Origin: Anaerolineae bacterium
GTDB taxonomy: Bacteria > Chloroflexota > Anaerolineae > JAFGEY01
Reading direction: 5' to 3'
Assembly: GCA_016931365.1 (NCBI GenBank)
Contig: JAFGEY010000084.1
Location: 1 to 27,314, forward strand
DNA: 27,314 nucleotides
Under the pieces are notes generated by a model. It did no database searches, had not been told where the DNA came from, and was given only the letters and a program-made list of their open reading frames with translations. Of the stretch, positions 6,693-16,622 are shown piece by piece. Each line of letters opens with the position of its first letter. Position 1 is the first letter of the stretch. The translations under genes were made by a program, and so were the position numbers.

Positions 6693-6934
6693 GACACGAT
6701 CTCCAGGGTGGCCGGTTTGTCTTGTTTCGCGGACACGATGTGCAGCAACGTGCGAATCGCATTGGCGACGCGCCCTTTTTTGCCGATCACGCGGCCCACA
6801 TCTTCAGGCGCCACATGCAGTTCGTAGACAACCGTGCTGGCGCCGTCCACTTCGCTGACCTGCACCTGGGAAGGGTCATCGACCAGCGAACGGGCGATGT
6901 ACTCAATGAGTTCTTTTATGTTGGCCTGGCTCAT
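6689..6934 (-). CDS. khpA: KH-domain RNA-binding protein KhpA, 81 aa
   Basis: A single KH domain with the GxxG loop GKKG (51-54) within VGRVIGKKGRVANAI. KhpA partners KhpB/Jag in other bacteria and affects cell elongation and small-RNA or mRNA control. The size of 81 aa and the position between rpsP and rimM are canonical. An AGGG site lies nine bases before ATG 6934. Confidence 0.95.
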   Translation of the reverse strand: MSQANIKELIEYIARSLVDDPSQVQVSEVDGASTVVYELHVAPEDVGRVIGKKGRVANAIRTLLHIVSAKQDKPATLEIVS

Positions 6935-6964
6935 AGCTTCAGCCCTTTCTGCGTCAGGAACCCT

Positions 6965-7324
6965 TTACGCTACGTCTTGTTCGGCGTCGCTTTCGGCCTC
7001 GGCCGCAGCGACCTCTTCCAGAGCCGGTGCTTTGGCTTCTTCTACAGTCTCTTGCGCCGGCTTGGCCTTGAGCGCCTCAAACTGGGCCATCACGCCGGTC
7101 TGGCGCAGTATACGGGCCACAGCATCGCTGGGCTGCGCGCCCAAAGCCAGCCAGTACAGTGCGCGGTCGGCCTGGATCTCGACCGTCGGCGGATCTTGAC
7201 GCGGGTTGTAGAAACCAATCTCCTCGATAAACTTGCCGTCACGCGGCGATTCTGAATCGGCAACCACCACGCGGTAGCTGGCCTGACGGATCTTACCTAC
7301 ACGTCGTAATCTAATGCGAACCAT
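6965..7324 (-). CDS. rpsP: 30S ribosomal protein S16, 119 aa
   Basis: Starts [20 protein letters not shown] with the S16 core through about residue 82 ([25 protein letters not shown]). The last 35 residues are an Ala/Glu-rich acidic tail absent from the short S16 proteins and common in some phyla. An AGAGGT ribosome binding site precedes ATG 7324. The gene follows ffh by 26 bases. Confidence 0.96.
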   Translation of the reverse strand: MVRIRLRRVGKIRQASYRVVVADSESPRDGKFIEEIGFYNPRQDPPTVEIQADRALYWLALGAQPSDAVARILRQTGVMAQFEALKAKPAQETVEEAKAPALEEVAAAEAESDAEQDVA

Positions 7325-7350
7325 AAACTTGTACCTCTTTCATGTGTGTT

Positions 7351-8682
7351 TTATTGAAACATAGAAAACAGATTGCGGCGGGTGTGTTTATCACCGCCGG
7401 TCAGTTGCTTCATCATCCGCTGCATCTGCCGGAACTGGCCGAGCAGTTGGTTGACCTCCTGGACTGTGTGTCCGCTGCCCCGCGCGATGCGCCGCTTGCG
7501 GCTGGCGTTCAGTACTTTGGGATTGTGCCGTTCCTCGCGGGTCATCGATTGGATGATCGATTCGACCAGTTTGAACTGATCGTCGGTCATTTGCTGCGAA
7601 ATCTCACCGCTGTACTGTGACAGGCCGGGGATCATTTCCAGCAGCTTCCCGATCGGTCCCAGCCGTTTCACCTGCTGGAGCTGACTCATAAAATCTTCCA
7701 GGTTGAACGTACCTTCGATCATCTTTTGGGCCGTCTCTACGGCCTGTTCCTGATCGAGCTCGCTCTGGGCCTTTTCGATCAGGGTGAGCATATCGCCCAT
7801 CCCCAAAATGCGCGAGGCCAGTCGATCGGGGTGGAAAGGTTCGATGTCGCTGACCTTTTCCCCAGTGCCCAGGAACTTGATCGGCACGTCGGTCACTTCG
7901 CGGATCGAGATCGCCGCGCCGCCGCGCGCGTCGCCGTCGATCTTGGTAAAGATGACGCCGGTCAGCCCGACGCGTTTGTTGAACGTGTCGGCGACGTTGA
8001 CCGCTTCTTGCCCGGTCATCGCGTCGGCGATAAGCAGCACTTCGATGGGCTTGATCCGCTGCTTAATCTCCTGGACTTCGTTCATCATTTGCTCGTCAAT
8101 TTGCAGGCGGCCGGCCGTGTCGAGCAGCACCACGCTATAGGCGCCTTCGCGCGCGCGCTGGAGGGCATTGACGCAGATTTGCGGCGGCGGCGTTTGGGTG
8201 CCCTCGCTGTGCACGGTGACGTCGATCTGGCGGCCGAGCGTCTCAAGCTGGGTGACGGCAGCCGGACGGTACGTGTCGGCAGCAACCATGAGAGGACGTT
8301 GTCCCGATTTGCGCAGTCTCAGGGCCAGCTTGGCGGCCATCGTCGTCTTGCCAGAGCCTTGCAGGCCGACGAGCATGATCACGTTGGGTGACGGGCCGGA
8401 CAAATCGAGCGATGCCGACTCACCCAGGGTGGCGATCAATTCTTCGTGGACGATCTTGATCACTTGCTGGGCGGGAGTCAGGCTGTGCATCACTTGCGAG
8501 CCGATGGCGCGATCCTTGACCCGTGTAACAAAGTTCTTGACCACCTTATAGTTCACATCGGCTTCAAGCAGGGCAAGGCGGACTTCGCGCATCGCGACAT
8601 CGACGTCTTTGTCCGTCAGTTTGCCGCGTTTGCCGAGCCGATCGAACGTTTCTTGCAGTTTGGCAGTCAGGTTTTCAAACAA
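7351..8682 (-). CDS. ffh: signal recognition particle protein Ffh (SRP54), 443 aa
   Basis: The GTPase of the signal recognition particle; it binds signal peptides and delivers ribosomes to FtsY. The N domain is residues 1-90 and the G domain about 95-295, with GLQGSGKTT (106-114), DTAGR (188-192) and TKID (246-249). The methionine-rich M domain (about 300-435) includes LLEMIPG and an MQRMMKQL helix. The start is TTG 8682 (MFENL), with GGAGAG seven bases upstream; no ATG gives a better family fit. It heads the operon behind the promoter at 8747-8775. Confidence 0.96.
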   Translation of the reverse strand: MFENLTAKLQETFDRLGKRGKLTDKDVDVAMREVRLALLEADVNYKVVKNFVTRVKDRAIGSQVMHSLTPAQQVIKIVHEELIATLGESASLDLSGPSPNVIMLVGLQGSGKTTMAAKLALRLRKSGQRPLMVAADTYRPAAVTQLETLGRQIDVTVHSEGTQTPPPQICVNALQRAREGAYSVVLLDTAGRLQIDEQMMNEVQEIKQRIKPIEVLLIADAMTGQEAVNVADTFNKRVGLTGVIFTKIDGDARGGAAISIREVTDVPIKFLGTGEKVSDIEPFHPDRLASRILGMGDMLTLIEKAQSELDQEQAVETAQKMIEGTFNLEDFMSQLQQVKRLGPIGKLLEMIPGLSQYSGEISQQMTDDQFKLVESIIQSMTREERHNPKVLNASRKRRIARGSGHTVQEVNQLLGQFRQMQRMMKQLTGGDKHTRRNLFSMFQ

Positions 8683-8746
8683 AGGGATGCTCTCCGATTA
8701 AAACGCTTTTTAACGTTCTGCGATGATACATCTTGCGCGAACGAGC

Positions 8747-8775
8747 ATTTTAGTTCATAAATGCATTTTCGTCAA
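8747..8775 (-). promoter_or_regulatory. promoter of the ffh-rpsP-khpA-rimM operon
   Basis: TTGACG (8775-8770), a 17-base spacer and TAAAAT (8752-8747), each one mismatch from consensus. A start near 8740 gives a 5' leader of roughly 58 bases before the TTG of ffh. It lies within the 131-base gap after the PP2C gene. Confidence 0.65.
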
Positions 8776-8813
8776 GTTTGGGGTAGGTCGGGGACAGAAA
8801 GACACTTGCCGGG

Positions 8814-10091
8814 TCATTGCGGGATTTGTGGCCCGCTCGTCGGCAGCGGCGTCGGCGTAAGGGTTGCCGTTGCCGTTGGCGATGGCGTTGGCGATGGCGT
8901 TGGTGTAGGCGTTAGCGTCCGGGTGGGTGTCGGCACTGCTGTGGCAGTGCTTGTCGGCGCCGCTGCGGCCGTCGATGTGCCAGTGGGTGGAGGCACTGCG
9001 GTCACAGTGCTTGTCGCCGGCACATTGGTTGGCGAACTCGCAAGTAACGGTGTAGCCGTTGCCGCCTGGATGGGCGTCGGTTTGGCGAACAGGAATTGCA
9101 TCCACCCTGAACGGATTGCCCATATCCCGCCCGAAACAAGTGCAATCAAGACGATGGCGCCAAGCAGCAATCCACCCACGAGATAAGTGGGGATCCGTGC
9201 CCTGGATGGTGCGATTGATTTTGATGTCGCGCTGGAGGAGATCAATTTTGGTCTGGGTTCGATCAAGGCCGGACGTTGGCCTTGAGACGCGGTTGTAAGG
9301 GGTGCAGCCTCTCCCGTGGCAGATTCGGACACCTGAAGAACAACAACGGTGATGTTGTCAGGGCCGCCAGCGAGGTTGGCGAGTTCAATCAGCCGTTCGA
9401 CGGCCTCGTTGAGGGGATTTTGGCCCAGTGTGAGTGCAATTTCTGCATCGGATACCTGGCCGCTCAAGCCATCGGAGCAGAGCAGGACAATGTCCCCTGA
9501 ATCGAGCAGGAACTCAAAGGTATCGATTTGCACGTCCTGGTGGTGGCCGATGGAGCGAGTGACGACGCTGCGATAGATGTGCGCGCGCGCTTCGTCTTCG
9601 GTCAGCACGCCCGCTTCGACTTGCTCGGCGACCCAGGAGTGATCATGGGTGATTTGTTTGGTCTCGCCGCCACGCAGCAAATAGACTCGACTATCGCCGA
9701 CGCTGGCCACGGTCAGCCAGTCTTCTCGCACGACAGCCACGACGAGGGTCGTGCCCATGCCGCTCTGTGCCTTGTCGCTCACAGATTGCCGATAAACGGC
9801 ACGGTTGGCAACAGTAATGGCCTGTTCGAGGCGGGCTGTCATGGGAATGACGGGGCCGTCGTCGCGGTAGTATTCTTGAAAGAGGGTGTCGATCGCCAGT
9901 TGGCTGGCGACCTCGCCCGCGGCGTGCCCGCCCATCCCGTCGGCAACGGCAAAGAGACGGCCACGTTCCGGCCACAGATGGGGTGCATCGTTCTGACCTG
10001 CGATGCGCCAGGCATCCTCGTTGAGCTGCCTTCGCTGTCCGGGATGAGATTGTCCTGCCGAGACCAGTTGAAACGGTGTGTATGCGGTCAA
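8814..10091 (-). CDS. PP2C-family Ser/Thr phosphatase with membrane anchor and Pro/Thr tail, 425 aa
   Basis: Residues 1-250 are a PP2C domain with RRQLNEDAW, VADGMGGHAAGE, ASVGDSRVYLL, CSDGLSG and GGPDNITVVVL, the metal-binding motifs of bacterial PstP/PrpC phosphatases that reverse Ser/Thr kinases. A basic linker leads to one transmembrane helix (about 302-326) and a 99-residue tail rich in Pro, Thr, Ala and Ser, presumably outside the cell. The tail DNA is an imperfect tandem repeat (about 8865-8935). The start is TTG 10091, with GGAGGAAGG five bases upstream. No kinase is adjacent; the likely counterpart in this window is the kinase at 25096-27045. It has its own perfect promoter. Confidence 0.9.
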   Translation of the reverse strand: MTAYTPFQLVSAGQSHPGQRRQLNEDAWRIAGQNDAPHLWPERGRLFAVADGMGGHAAGEVASQLAIDTLFQEYYRDDGPVIPMTARLEQAITVANRAVYRQSVSDKAQSGMGTTLVVAVVREDWLTVASVGDSRVYLLRGGETKQITHDHSWVAEQVEAGVLTEDEARAHIYRSVVTRSIGHHQDVQIDTFEFLLDSGDIVLLCSDGLSGQVSDAEIALTLGQNPLNEAVERLIELANLAGGPDNITVVVLQVSESATGEAAPLTTASQGQRPALIEPRPKLISSSATSKSIAPSRARIPTYLVGGLLLGAIVLIALVSGGIWAIRSGWMQFLFAKPTPIQAATATPLLASSPTNVPATSTVTAVPPPTGTSTAAAAPTSTATAVPTPTRTLTPTPTPSPTPSPTATATLTPTPLPTSGPQIPQ

Positions 10092-10112
10092 CGCAACCTT
10101 CCTCCGGGTTTC

Positions 10113-10141
10113 ATTATAGCGTTGGAGGACATGAGTGTCAA
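10113..10141 (-). promoter_or_regulatory. perfect consensus promoter for the PP2C gene
   Basis: TTGACA (10141-10136), 17 bases, TATAAT (10118-10113): all twelve positions match the sigma70 consensus. Transcription from about 10106 leaves a leader of only about 15 bases. It is squeezed into the 94-base gap after the methyltransferase gene. Confidence 0.75.
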
Positions 10142-10185
10142 GGTGAGCAGCGCAGATAGTGTATTCTTGTCTTGCGTGAACGGCT

Positions 10186-10935
10186 TTATCGTGTGAGCAT
10201 AGCGCGCTGGCGCATCACTTCAAAAGCCAGCACCGCCACCGCCGGTGCCGTACCCAGCGATTGGGGAAAAGACCGCCCGTAAGGGATTTGCAGGCGCAGG
10301 TCAGCCTGGTCGAGGAAGGAACGGGTGATGCCCCGTTTTTCGCCGCCGATGACGAGCACAAGTGGCACAGTGAGATCGGTCCCATATAAAGAGGCCGATT
10401 TTTCTTTGGTTGTGCAGACGACGATCAGCCCGCGCGCTCTGAAAAATTCGGCTGCCTCAAAAACCGTTTCGGCGACCGCCGTGGGGATGCGCTCCGACGC
10501 GCCCGCCGACGCCCGCGCCACCACGCCCGCCGCCGACATCCAGTTGCGCGGGCGTACCACCAGGCCGTCGGCGCCGGCGGCATAGAGGGCACGTACCGCT
10601 GCCCCAAAGTTGAACGGGTCTTCGATCCCATCGAGCATAGCGACAAAGGGCACCTCGACGCCGTCAAGCAGGTCAGGCAAGGAGACAAACCGCCGCTCGC
10701 CGACCAGGGCGATAACCCCGCCGTGCGTCTGGCCGGTGACGTAACCGCTGATGACCGCCTCATCCACCTGCTGCACCAGCACGCCCTGCTTGAGTGCCAG
10801 GTTAACTACCCGTCCGACCGCTGCGCCCGGCCGCCGGTCGTGCTGGATATAGATCACCTCCACCTCGCGGCTCTGCGCCTCCAACGCCGCCTGTACCGAT
10901 ACAACGCCTTCGAGAACAGCTTTTGCCTCTACCAT
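10186..10935 (-). CDS. SpoU/TrmH-family RNA 2'-O-methyltransferase, 249 aa
   Basis: A knotted (SPOUT) methyltransferase acting on the ribose of rRNA or tRNA. An N-terminal substrate-binding domain (1-85) leads to the catalytic domain with DGIEDPFNFGAAVRALYAAG (motif 1, Asn and Arg of the active site), VIGGEKRGI (motif 2) and a C-terminal QSLGTAPAVAVLAFE. The last motif usually reads SLNVxxA; the Asn is replaced here, so the exact target (for example the RlmB site) is uncertain. I chose ATG 10935, with GGATGG six bases upstream. A TTG at 10965 extends the frame but lies inside the promoter -10, so it cannot be in the transcript. Confidence 0.87.
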   Translation of the reverse strand: MVEAKAVLEGVVSVQAALEAQSREVEVIYIQHDRRPGAAVGRVVNLALKQGVLVQQVDEAVISGYVTGQTHGGVIALVGERRFVSLPDLLDGVEVPFVAMLDGIEDPFNFGAAVRALYAAGADGLVVRPRNWMSAAGVVARASAGASERIPTAVAETVFEAAEFFRARGLIVVCTTKEKSASLYGTDLTVPLVLVIGGEKRGITRSFLDQADLRLQIPYGRSFPQSLGTAPAVAVLAFEVMRQRAMLTR

Positions 10936-10964
10936 TGAGCCCCATCCGATTCGATGATGAAGCA

Positions 10965-10973
10965 ATTATATCA
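10965..10973 (-). promoter_or_regulatory. extended -10 promoter for the SpoU-family gene
   Basis: TGATATAAT (10973-10965) matches the extended -10 consensus TGnTATAAT. The -35 area is only a T-run, part of the preceding terminator. Initiation near 10958 gives a leader of about 23 bases before ATG 10935. Confidence 0.55.
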
Positions 10974-10987
10974 CAGAAAAGACATAC

Positions 10988-11020
10988 AAAAAAAGAGACG
11001 GCCCTCAGGGGGCCGTCTCT
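10988..11020 (-). terminator. strong intrinsic terminator of the AIM24-like operon
   Basis: An 11-bp perfect stem (AGAGACGGCCC with GGGCCGTCTCT; 10994-11004 and 11010-11020), a five-base loop and seven T residues in the leftward direction. It lies five bases after the stop of the small membrane protein gene. Confidence 0.9.
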
Positions 11021-11024
11021 CCGT

Positions 11025-11219
11025 CTATTCCGTCTTGCCGATCTCTTTTTCCTGCTCCAGTGTATAGTTGCCGCCGTCTTCCGTCTTGGGCTCCAGCGCC
11101 TTTTGGACGATGCTGAACACTTTGAGGCCCAAAATGACCAGCCCAAACGATCCGAGCAGGGCCAGCGGCGCGAGCAGCAGGGCGATCAAAAAACCGAGTG
11201 GGCTTTGCCACACACCCAT
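11025..11219 (-). CDS. small membrane protein, 64 aa
   Basis: No family recognised. Residues about 8-35 form a long hydrophobic segment (one helix or a tight hairpin), followed by a charged tail. The start ATG 11219 has GGGAGGA just upstream, lying within the last codons of the AIM24-like gene, so the pair is translated together. The terminator follows immediately. It may be a membrane partner of the AIM24-like protein (inference from coupling only). Confidence 0.75.
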   Translation of the reverse strand: MGVWQSPLGFLIALLLAPLALLGSFGLVILGLKVFSIVQKALEPKTEDGGNYTLEQEKEIGKTE

Positions 11220-11223
11220 CTTT

Positions 11224-12147
11224 TTATCCTCCCATCAGCCCCTTGATCACACCCTTGGCGATGTCACCGCCCGCCGTCGAGGTATCGCTGCCGCCGCTTG
11301 TATGAATGTGTGAAGCGATTTTGCGCGCCAGGTTGTAAATCGGCATTGTTTGCAGCCACACCCGCCCCGGGCCGCGCAGCCGGGCCAGGAACAGGCCCTC
11401 GCCGCCAAAGAAAATGTTCTTGATCCCGCGCACCATTTCGATGTCAAAATCGACGGTCGGCTCGTACATCGCCACATACCCGGTGTCGACCATCAAGGTC
11501 TGGCCCGCTTCCAGCGTGTACTCGACAATCTCGCCGTCGAACTCCATAAAGGCCAGGCCGGGGCCGGTGAACTTTTGCATGATAAACCCTTCGCCGCCGA
11601 AAAAGCCCGCGCCCAGCTTTTTACGGAAATGCAGCGCCACGTCGACCGACTTTTCGGCACACATAAAGGCATCCTTTTGGGCGATCACGCTCTGTCCCTC
11701 AGCCAGGTCGATGGGAACAACCTTGCCGGGAAACTCGGAGGCAAAAGCGATGATACCCTGCCCCGAACTCACCTCATATTCGACCAGGAAAAGCGACTCG
11801 CCGGTGAACAAGCGGCCAATTGCTTTGCCAATACCGCCGGTGGCCTTGGTTTCCATATTCACATTGGCCGACATCCAGGCCATGCCACCGCTCTCAGAGA
11901 CGACCGTGTGCCCCGGCGTCAACTGGAGGGTCACGGCCTGCAGGGTCGTGCCGATCAAGTTGTACTTGAGTCCCGATTTGCCCTGTCCCGTGTATGAAAC
12001 CGCCGGATCGGGCAAGTCAATACGCCCACCGCGTTGATGGACGATGATCTGTTCGCGTTCCTCGCTGGGGGCAGGCATGGGCGAACCGCAATTCGCGCAA
12101 AATCGCTTACCCTCCGGAACTTCGGCTTGACAGTTTGGACACCTCAT
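11224..12147 (-). CDS. AIM24/TIGR00266-family protein with N-terminal zinc ribbon, 307 aa
   Basis: Residues 1-22 form a zinc ribbon (C3, C6, C17, C20). From about 50 to 275 is the glycine-rich, beta-rich AIM24/TIGR00266 fold, with [12 protein letters not shown], a FTGESLFL segment, [19 protein letters not shown] and the paired [17 protein letters not shown]. The family is widespread, structurally a trimeric beta-prism, and of unknown biochemical role; yeast AIM24 supports mitochondrial inner-membrane organisation. AAAGGAG lies seven bases before ATG 12147. It is co-expressed with the small membrane protein, in line with a membrane-associated role. Confidence 0.86.
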   Translation of the reverse strand: MRCPNCQAEVPEGKRFCANCGSPMPAPSEEREQIIVHQRGGRIDLPDPAVSYTGQGKSGLKYNLIGTTLQAVTLQLTPGHTVVSESGGMAWMSANVNMETKATGGIGKAIGRLFTGESLFLVEYEVSSGQGIIAFASEFPGKVVPIDLAEGQSVIAQKDAFMCAEKSVDVALHFRKKLGAGFFGGEGFIMQKFTGPGLAFMEFDGEIVEYTLEAGQTLMVDTGYVAMYEPTVDFDIEMVRGIKNIFFGGEGLFLARLRGPGRVWLQTMPIYNLARKIASHIHTSGGSDTSTAGGDIAKGVIKGLMGG

Positions 12148-12186
12148 CTATAAACTCCTTTGCAAAACACTGTGGTTTATACGCAA

Positions 12187-12202
12187 AAACGCACGTGCGT
12201 TT
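12187..12202. promoter_or_regulatory. 16-bp perfect palindrome, possible operator
   Basis: AAACGCACGTGCGTTT is a perfect palindrome in the 68-base gap between the histidine kinase stop and the AIM24-like start. A TATAAA (12178-12173, leftward) lies just downstream, so a repressor site over a promoter is plausible. Alternatively, read leftward with its trailing T-run, it could be a weak terminator for the kinase. Confidence 0.4.
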
Positions 12203-12215
12203 ATGCTCACATTGA

Positions 12216-15200
12216 TTACGCGGAGGCCATTACATTCGTTTCAGAGGTTCCGTCGAACAGGATTATGTCGGCAGATGTACGCAGCTTACTGATCTGCTTT
12301 TCAAGCTGTTCAAACGCCTTGGGAGCCGCTTTCAGATCGGCGCTGCGACCAATCATTTCCAATTGATGTGCGGCCGCGCGTACCGGCTCAGCCGAGAGGC
12401 TGGCGGCGGCACCTTTGAGGCTGTGTGCCAGACGCATCAACGTCTCGGTATCGCCGTCCCGGATCGCCTGATCCATCATCGGTAATTCTTGATCAATCTC
12501 GTGCAACAACAGCCTCATCAGTTCGGCGAAGAATTCCCGGTCGCCGCCCAGGCGATCCAGAGCTTCAGCCAGATTGAGCGGTTGTTCAACAAGGGGCGGC
12601 TCACCCGGCAAAACTTGATCGCGATCGACGGACACATAACGATTGATCGCCTCAAATAATTCCTGGGCGCGAATGGGTTTGCTCACATAGTCATTCATAC
12701 CCGCTTCAAGACAGCGTTCGCGGTCACCTTTGAGCGCATGGGCCGTCATAGCGATAATGGGCAGATTTTCCAATTGAGGCTTGGAACGGATGATCCGCGT
12801 CGCCGTCAGGCCGTCCATTTCTGGCATCTGCACGTCCATCAACACCACATCGAACGTCAAGCGCTCCACCATTGCCAGCGCCTGGACGCCATTTTCGGCC
12901 AACGTCACTTGATGGCCGCCACGTGACAACACAGCAACCACCAGCTTTTGATTGACCGGGTTGTCCTCAACCAACAGTACAGACAGTGGCTTTGCCGGAC
13001 CACGGCCCACCCCGGCGGCTTGCACCTCAACCGCAGCAGGTTCAAGCACTAATCCCATCGCCTGACGCATAGTTTTCAAAAACAGGCGCGGTCGCACCGG
13101 TTTGACCACGCAATGGACATACTCGGCCCATTCGCCACCTTTTTGATCCAGTTTGTCGATCGAAACCAGCATCAAAACGGCCAGGGGATGGGTATTTTGC
13201 GCCGCGAAAAATCTGTGGATGGCTGACATATCATCAGAGGTCGCAGCATCGACGTCCAAGACCAACACGCGGAACGGTTCACCCGAACGGGCCGATCTCC
13301 CCATCATCAAAAGCGACTGATCGATATCCGCTGCTTCTGCATATTGGCAGTCTGCTTCAGCCAGCAGATCGACAAGGATGGGGCGTGTCGCATCCGGCCT
13401 GACGCACAAGAGCACGCGCGTGCCAGCCAGACCGTCGAGCAAAGACGATTTGCCAGCGCCGGAAGCAAGATCTCTGCCCAACAACGCTGTGAAATAAAAA
13501 GTGCTCCCCCGCCCTGCTTCGCTTTCGACCCAGATACGCCCGCCCATCGCCGTCACGAGCCGGCGAGAAATGGTCAATCCCAACCCGGTGCCGCCATACT
13601 GGCGCGTCACTGAGCCGTCGGCCTGGGAAAAGCTGTCAAAAATGATTTCGTGCTTGTCGGACGGAATGCCGATGCCCGTATCCGACACCGAAAACTGGAG
13701 TCGAACCCCATTGGTATCTTGAGTGAGCGTGCTCACGCGGACGATCACCTGGCCTTTGTCCGTAAACTTGATCGCGTTGCCGACCAGATTGACCAATACC
13801 TGGTGCAGGCGCACCGGATCGCCGCGCAAAAAAGAGGGTGTGTTCAGAGGCAGATCAAAGACTAGTTCCAACCCTTTTTGCGCGGCGCGAAAAGCCACAG
13901 TATGGGTCAAGTCTTCGAATACCTCGTTCAAGTCGAAATCGATCTGGTCCAATTCGAGCTGCCCGGCCTCGATCTTGGACACATCGAGCACCTCATTGAT
14001 GATCGAGAGCAGCGATTCGGCGGCTCCTTGAACAGAGGTCAAATAATCGCGCTGCTGAGAAGTCAATACCGTTTCGAGAACCAACTGGGTCATTCCGATG
14101 ATGCCGTTCATCGGTGTGCGGATTTCATGGCTCATGTTGGCCAAAAACTCACTCTTGGCTTTGCTGGCGACTTCGGCCTGGCGTTTGGCGCGTGCCAGTT
14201 CGGTGACGTCGATAAAGTTGAACAGTACGCCTTCGTACCCATCGTGACCATAGATCGGCTGCACGCGTAAAATCAGGTCCATCCCGCGCATCGACAGGCT
14301 GATCGACTCGGCGGGATGGCCGATTTCGTCTTTCATCGCCTGAACCAGCGCGCGCAAGCGGTCGTGTATCTCGGGAATGTGCACATCCCACAAAGACCGC
14401 CCTAAAAGCTGGTCGCTTGCTATGCCGATCATCTGCGCAAAAAAGTCGTTCAACTCGACCACACAGTCGGTCGCATCGACGAAAACGACGCCCTCCTGCA
14501 TATCCGAGATCATCGCCCGCAGTTTGCTGGCTTCGCGTGCGGTCGCCTCGCGGGCCAAAAACCGCTCGATCTGCATTGCCACCAACCGCGCCAGGTTGGC
14601 AAACAAGTCGACCTGGCGTTCCGACCAATAGCGCAAGCGCTGGCACTCGTCGATGCCGATAAAACCGTACAACTGACCGCGCACCCAGATCGGCGCAGCC
14701 AACAAAGACTTGATATCCTGTGCTTCGAGCAATCGTCGCTCGGATGGAGATGCCTGAAGGGCGACGTTGTTAAAAACCACCGGCTTGTCGGTTTGCATCG
14801 TCGAACGCCAGGACGCCAATTCGTCAAATGCGGCCCCAGAACCCAGAAAAGATTCAATGCCCGGCGCACACCACTCGTGCGCGTTCAGCGTCCGTCGAGT
14901 CTCTAAATCGTCGACGAACAAATAGGTCCGGCTGGCATTCAGGCGTTTGCCGATGACATCCAACGCCTGATTGATGAATGGGTCAAAGCTATCAGTTTGC
15001 AGGGCCAACGTCGAAATAGCGCTGGACATCTCGTGATAGGCCAACTCTTCAGAAAGGCGCGCTTCATAGTGATGCCGCTCGGTGACATCCTGGACCAACA
15101 GCAAGCCGTGCGGCTGCTGGTCGATCACCAACGGGATGCCGCGCACGTTGGCATAGGTTTCACGATCCGGTTGGGCAATGAGGCTGAAATCATCCAGCGC

Positions 15201-16565
15201 AAATGCCTGGCCGTGAAACAGATCGTGGATGTGAACGGCTAATCGAGAGGTTTGCAAAACGGCATCCAAGACGTTTTGGCCGACAAACATTTCGGGACGA
15301 CCGGTAACGCGCAAGATGTCCAACTGAGCCTGGTTGATTGCCAGGATCAGACCGCCCTGATCGAGCACTATGACGCCGATGGGTGCGTTCTCGATCACAC
15401 CCTGCAAAACCGAAACCTGGTAGGCGCGCTGGCGTTCGATCTCTCGCTGCGCGGTGACGTCGGTGCAGATGCTCACAAAGCCAATCGGCTCGCCCCAACT
15501 GTCTGTGACCAGGCTGATACTGTTGCGAACAATGATCTCACGCCGATCTTTGGTCACACAGGGCATTTCCAGTTCCATCGAACGCTGCTCACGAAGGCGC
15601 ACGATCTCACGATCCAGATTATCCTGAACGGGGGGCGCAAACAGCATGCGCAGGTGCCGCGCAAAAACCTCATTCATTCCCCAGCCCCAAATCGCCTCGG
15701 CGCCCTCGTTCCAGAAGGCAATTCGCCCGTCAAGCGTGCAACTGATCACGGCATCTGACACCTGGTTGAGCAGCGAGGCCTGGTAGCGAATCTGAGACTC
15801 GAATGCTTTTTGCTCGGTGATGTCACGATGGGTGCAGACGACGCCGATCAAGTTGCCCTGTTCGTCAAAAATTGGCGATGTGGTCAGCGCGCAAGGAAAG
15901 GTATGTCCGTTCTTGTGGCGTGCGGTCAACGTGCCCCGCCAGGTTTGCCCGCGCTTGACTGCGGGCATCACCGTCGCCGTGAATTCGTCGGGATATTGCC
16001 ACACAACGCCCGCGTCTTGAACAAGCTCGTCCAGGCTGTAGCCAAATAGTTTTTTAAGCGCATCGTTCTCAAAAATGTACGCGCCGTTGATATCCAAAAT
16101 GCCGATGCCATCACCGCTGTGCTCGATCGCCTGCACAAGCATATGCGCGCGGTTGCGCGAAGCTTCTAGATCGCGCTCGATTTGCATCTGATCTGAAATG
16201 TCTTTTAACCATACCAGGTAGCCATAAAACTGTCCGGCGCGATCCTGAACCGGGTGGGAAACTGTATCCACCCATATCGTGTGATCATGACATGCCAGCT
16301 CAAACCGGGTTTCGTCCAACAACGTACCTGCAACCGCAGCGCCAAAGACCTGCTGTAGACGATGAATCGCCGAAACATCCGTCTCGGCATTGCTCTCTTG
16401 CAACCACGTGCGCAATTCGTCGAGGTTCAGACCGAGCATTTGCTCAAAGGCCGGGTTGATATAGATCGGCTGCCCATCCGGGTCCAATACAATCAGACCC
16501 TTGTCTGTCGAACGGGCGATCACTGTATCAAGCGGTCCTAAAGGAAACCAAGACGATTCTGGCAA
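12216..16565 (-). CDS. soluble multi-PAS/GAF hybrid histidine kinase with receiver and Hpt domains, 1449 aa
   Basis: A complete internal phosphorelay. The approximate order is four PAS domains (15-510), GAF (515-675), a fifth PAS (685-790), HisKA with H813 in [12 protein letters not shown], HATPase (917-1029; N-box [24 protein letters not shown]), a receiver-like domain (1055-1175), a canonical receiver with D1244 in [13 protein letters not shown], and Hpt with H1381 in [11 protein letters not shown]. The first receiver lacks the N-terminal acidic pair and is probably inactive. No transmembrane helix is seen, so it senses cytoplasmic signals (redox, light, small ligands). I chose TTG 16565 because GGAGG lies four bases upstream; the longest frame begins at TTG 16604 without a site. 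The output protein beyond Hpt is not next door; the response regulator at 21094-21816 is one untested candidate. Confidence 0.93.
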   Translation of the reverse strand: MPESSWFPLGPLDTVIARSTDKGLIVLDPDGQPIYINPAFEQMLGLNLDELRTWLQESNAETDVSAIHRLQQVFGAAVAGTLLDETRFELACHDHTIWVDTVSHPVQDRAGQFYGYLVWLKDISDQMQIERDLEASRNRAHMLVQAIEHSGDGIGILDINGAYIFENDALKKLFGYSLDELVQDAGVVWQYPDEFTATVMPAVKRGQTWRGTLTARHKNGHTFPCALTTSPIFDEQGNLIGVVCTHRDITEQKAFESQIRYQASLLNQVSDAVISCTLDGRIAFWNEGAEAIWGWGMNEVFARHLRMLFAPPVQDNLDREIVRLREQRSMELEMPCVTKDRREIIVRNSISLVTDSWGEPIGFVSICTDVTAQREIERQRAYQVSVLQGVIENAPIGVIVLDQGGLILAINQAQLDILRVTGRPEMFVGQNVLDAVLQTSRLAVHIHDLFHGQAFALDDFSLIAQPDRETYANVRGIPLVIDQQPHGLLLVQDVTERHHYEARLSEELAYHEMSSAISTLALQTDSFDPFINQALDVIGKRLNASRTYLFVDDLETRRTLNAHEWCAPGIESFLGSGAAFDELASWRSTMQTDKPVVFNNVALQASPSERRLLEAQDIKSLLAAPIWVRGQLYGFIGIDECQRLRYWSERQVDLFANLARLVAMQIERFLAREATAREASKLRAMISDMQEGVVFVDATDCVVELNDFFAQMIGIASDQLLGRSLWDVHIPEIHDRLRALVQAMKDEIGHPAESISLSMRGMDLILRVQPIYGHDGYEGVLFNFIDVTELARAKRQAEVASKAKSEFLANMSHEIRTPMNGIIGMTQLVLETVLTSQQRDYLTSVQGAAESLLSIINEVLDVSKIEAGQLELDQIDFDLNEVFEDLTHTVAFRAAQKGLELVFDLPLNTPSFLRGDPVRLHQVLVNLVGNAIKFTDKGQVIVRVSTLTQDTNGVRLQFSVSDTGIGIPSDKHEIIFDSFSQADGSVTRQYGGTGLGLTISRRLVTAMGGRIWVESEAGRGSTFYFTALLGRDLASGAGKSSLLDGLAGTRVLLCVRPDATRPILVDLLAEADCQYAEAADIDQSLLMMGRSARSGEPFRVLVLDVDAATSDDMSAIHRFFAAQNTHPLAVLMLVSIDKLDQKGGEWAEYVHCVVKPVRPRLFLKTMRQAMGLVLEPAAVEVQAAGVGRGPAKPLSVLLVEDNPVNQKLVVAVLSRGGHQVTLAENGVQALAMVERLTFDVVLMDVQMPEMDGLTATRIIRSKPQLENLPIIAMTAHALKGDRERCLEAGMNDYVSKPIRAQELFEAINRYVSVDRDQVLPGEPPLVEQPLNLAEALDRLGGDREFFAELMRLLLHEIDQELPMMDQAIRDGDTETLMRLAHSLKGAAASLSAEPVRAAAHQLEMIGRSADLKAAPKAFEQLEKQISKLRTSADIILFDGTSETNVMASA

Positions 16566-16622
16566 CGATCCTCCAGTTTCAAAATACAGCACATAAATAT
16601 TCAAAGTGTACGATGCACCGCT

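Noticed and set aside
8865..8935. Tandem GGCGATGGCGTT-like repeat, considered as a minisatellite or CRISPR remnant
   Set aside because: It is imperfect, has no spacers and encodes the Pro/Thr tail in frame.
8755..9186. Reading frames on both strands across the repeat-coded tail of the PP2C gene
   Set aside because: They are products of the low-complexity Pro/Thr-coding repeat; the phosphatase frame is continuous and explains the region.
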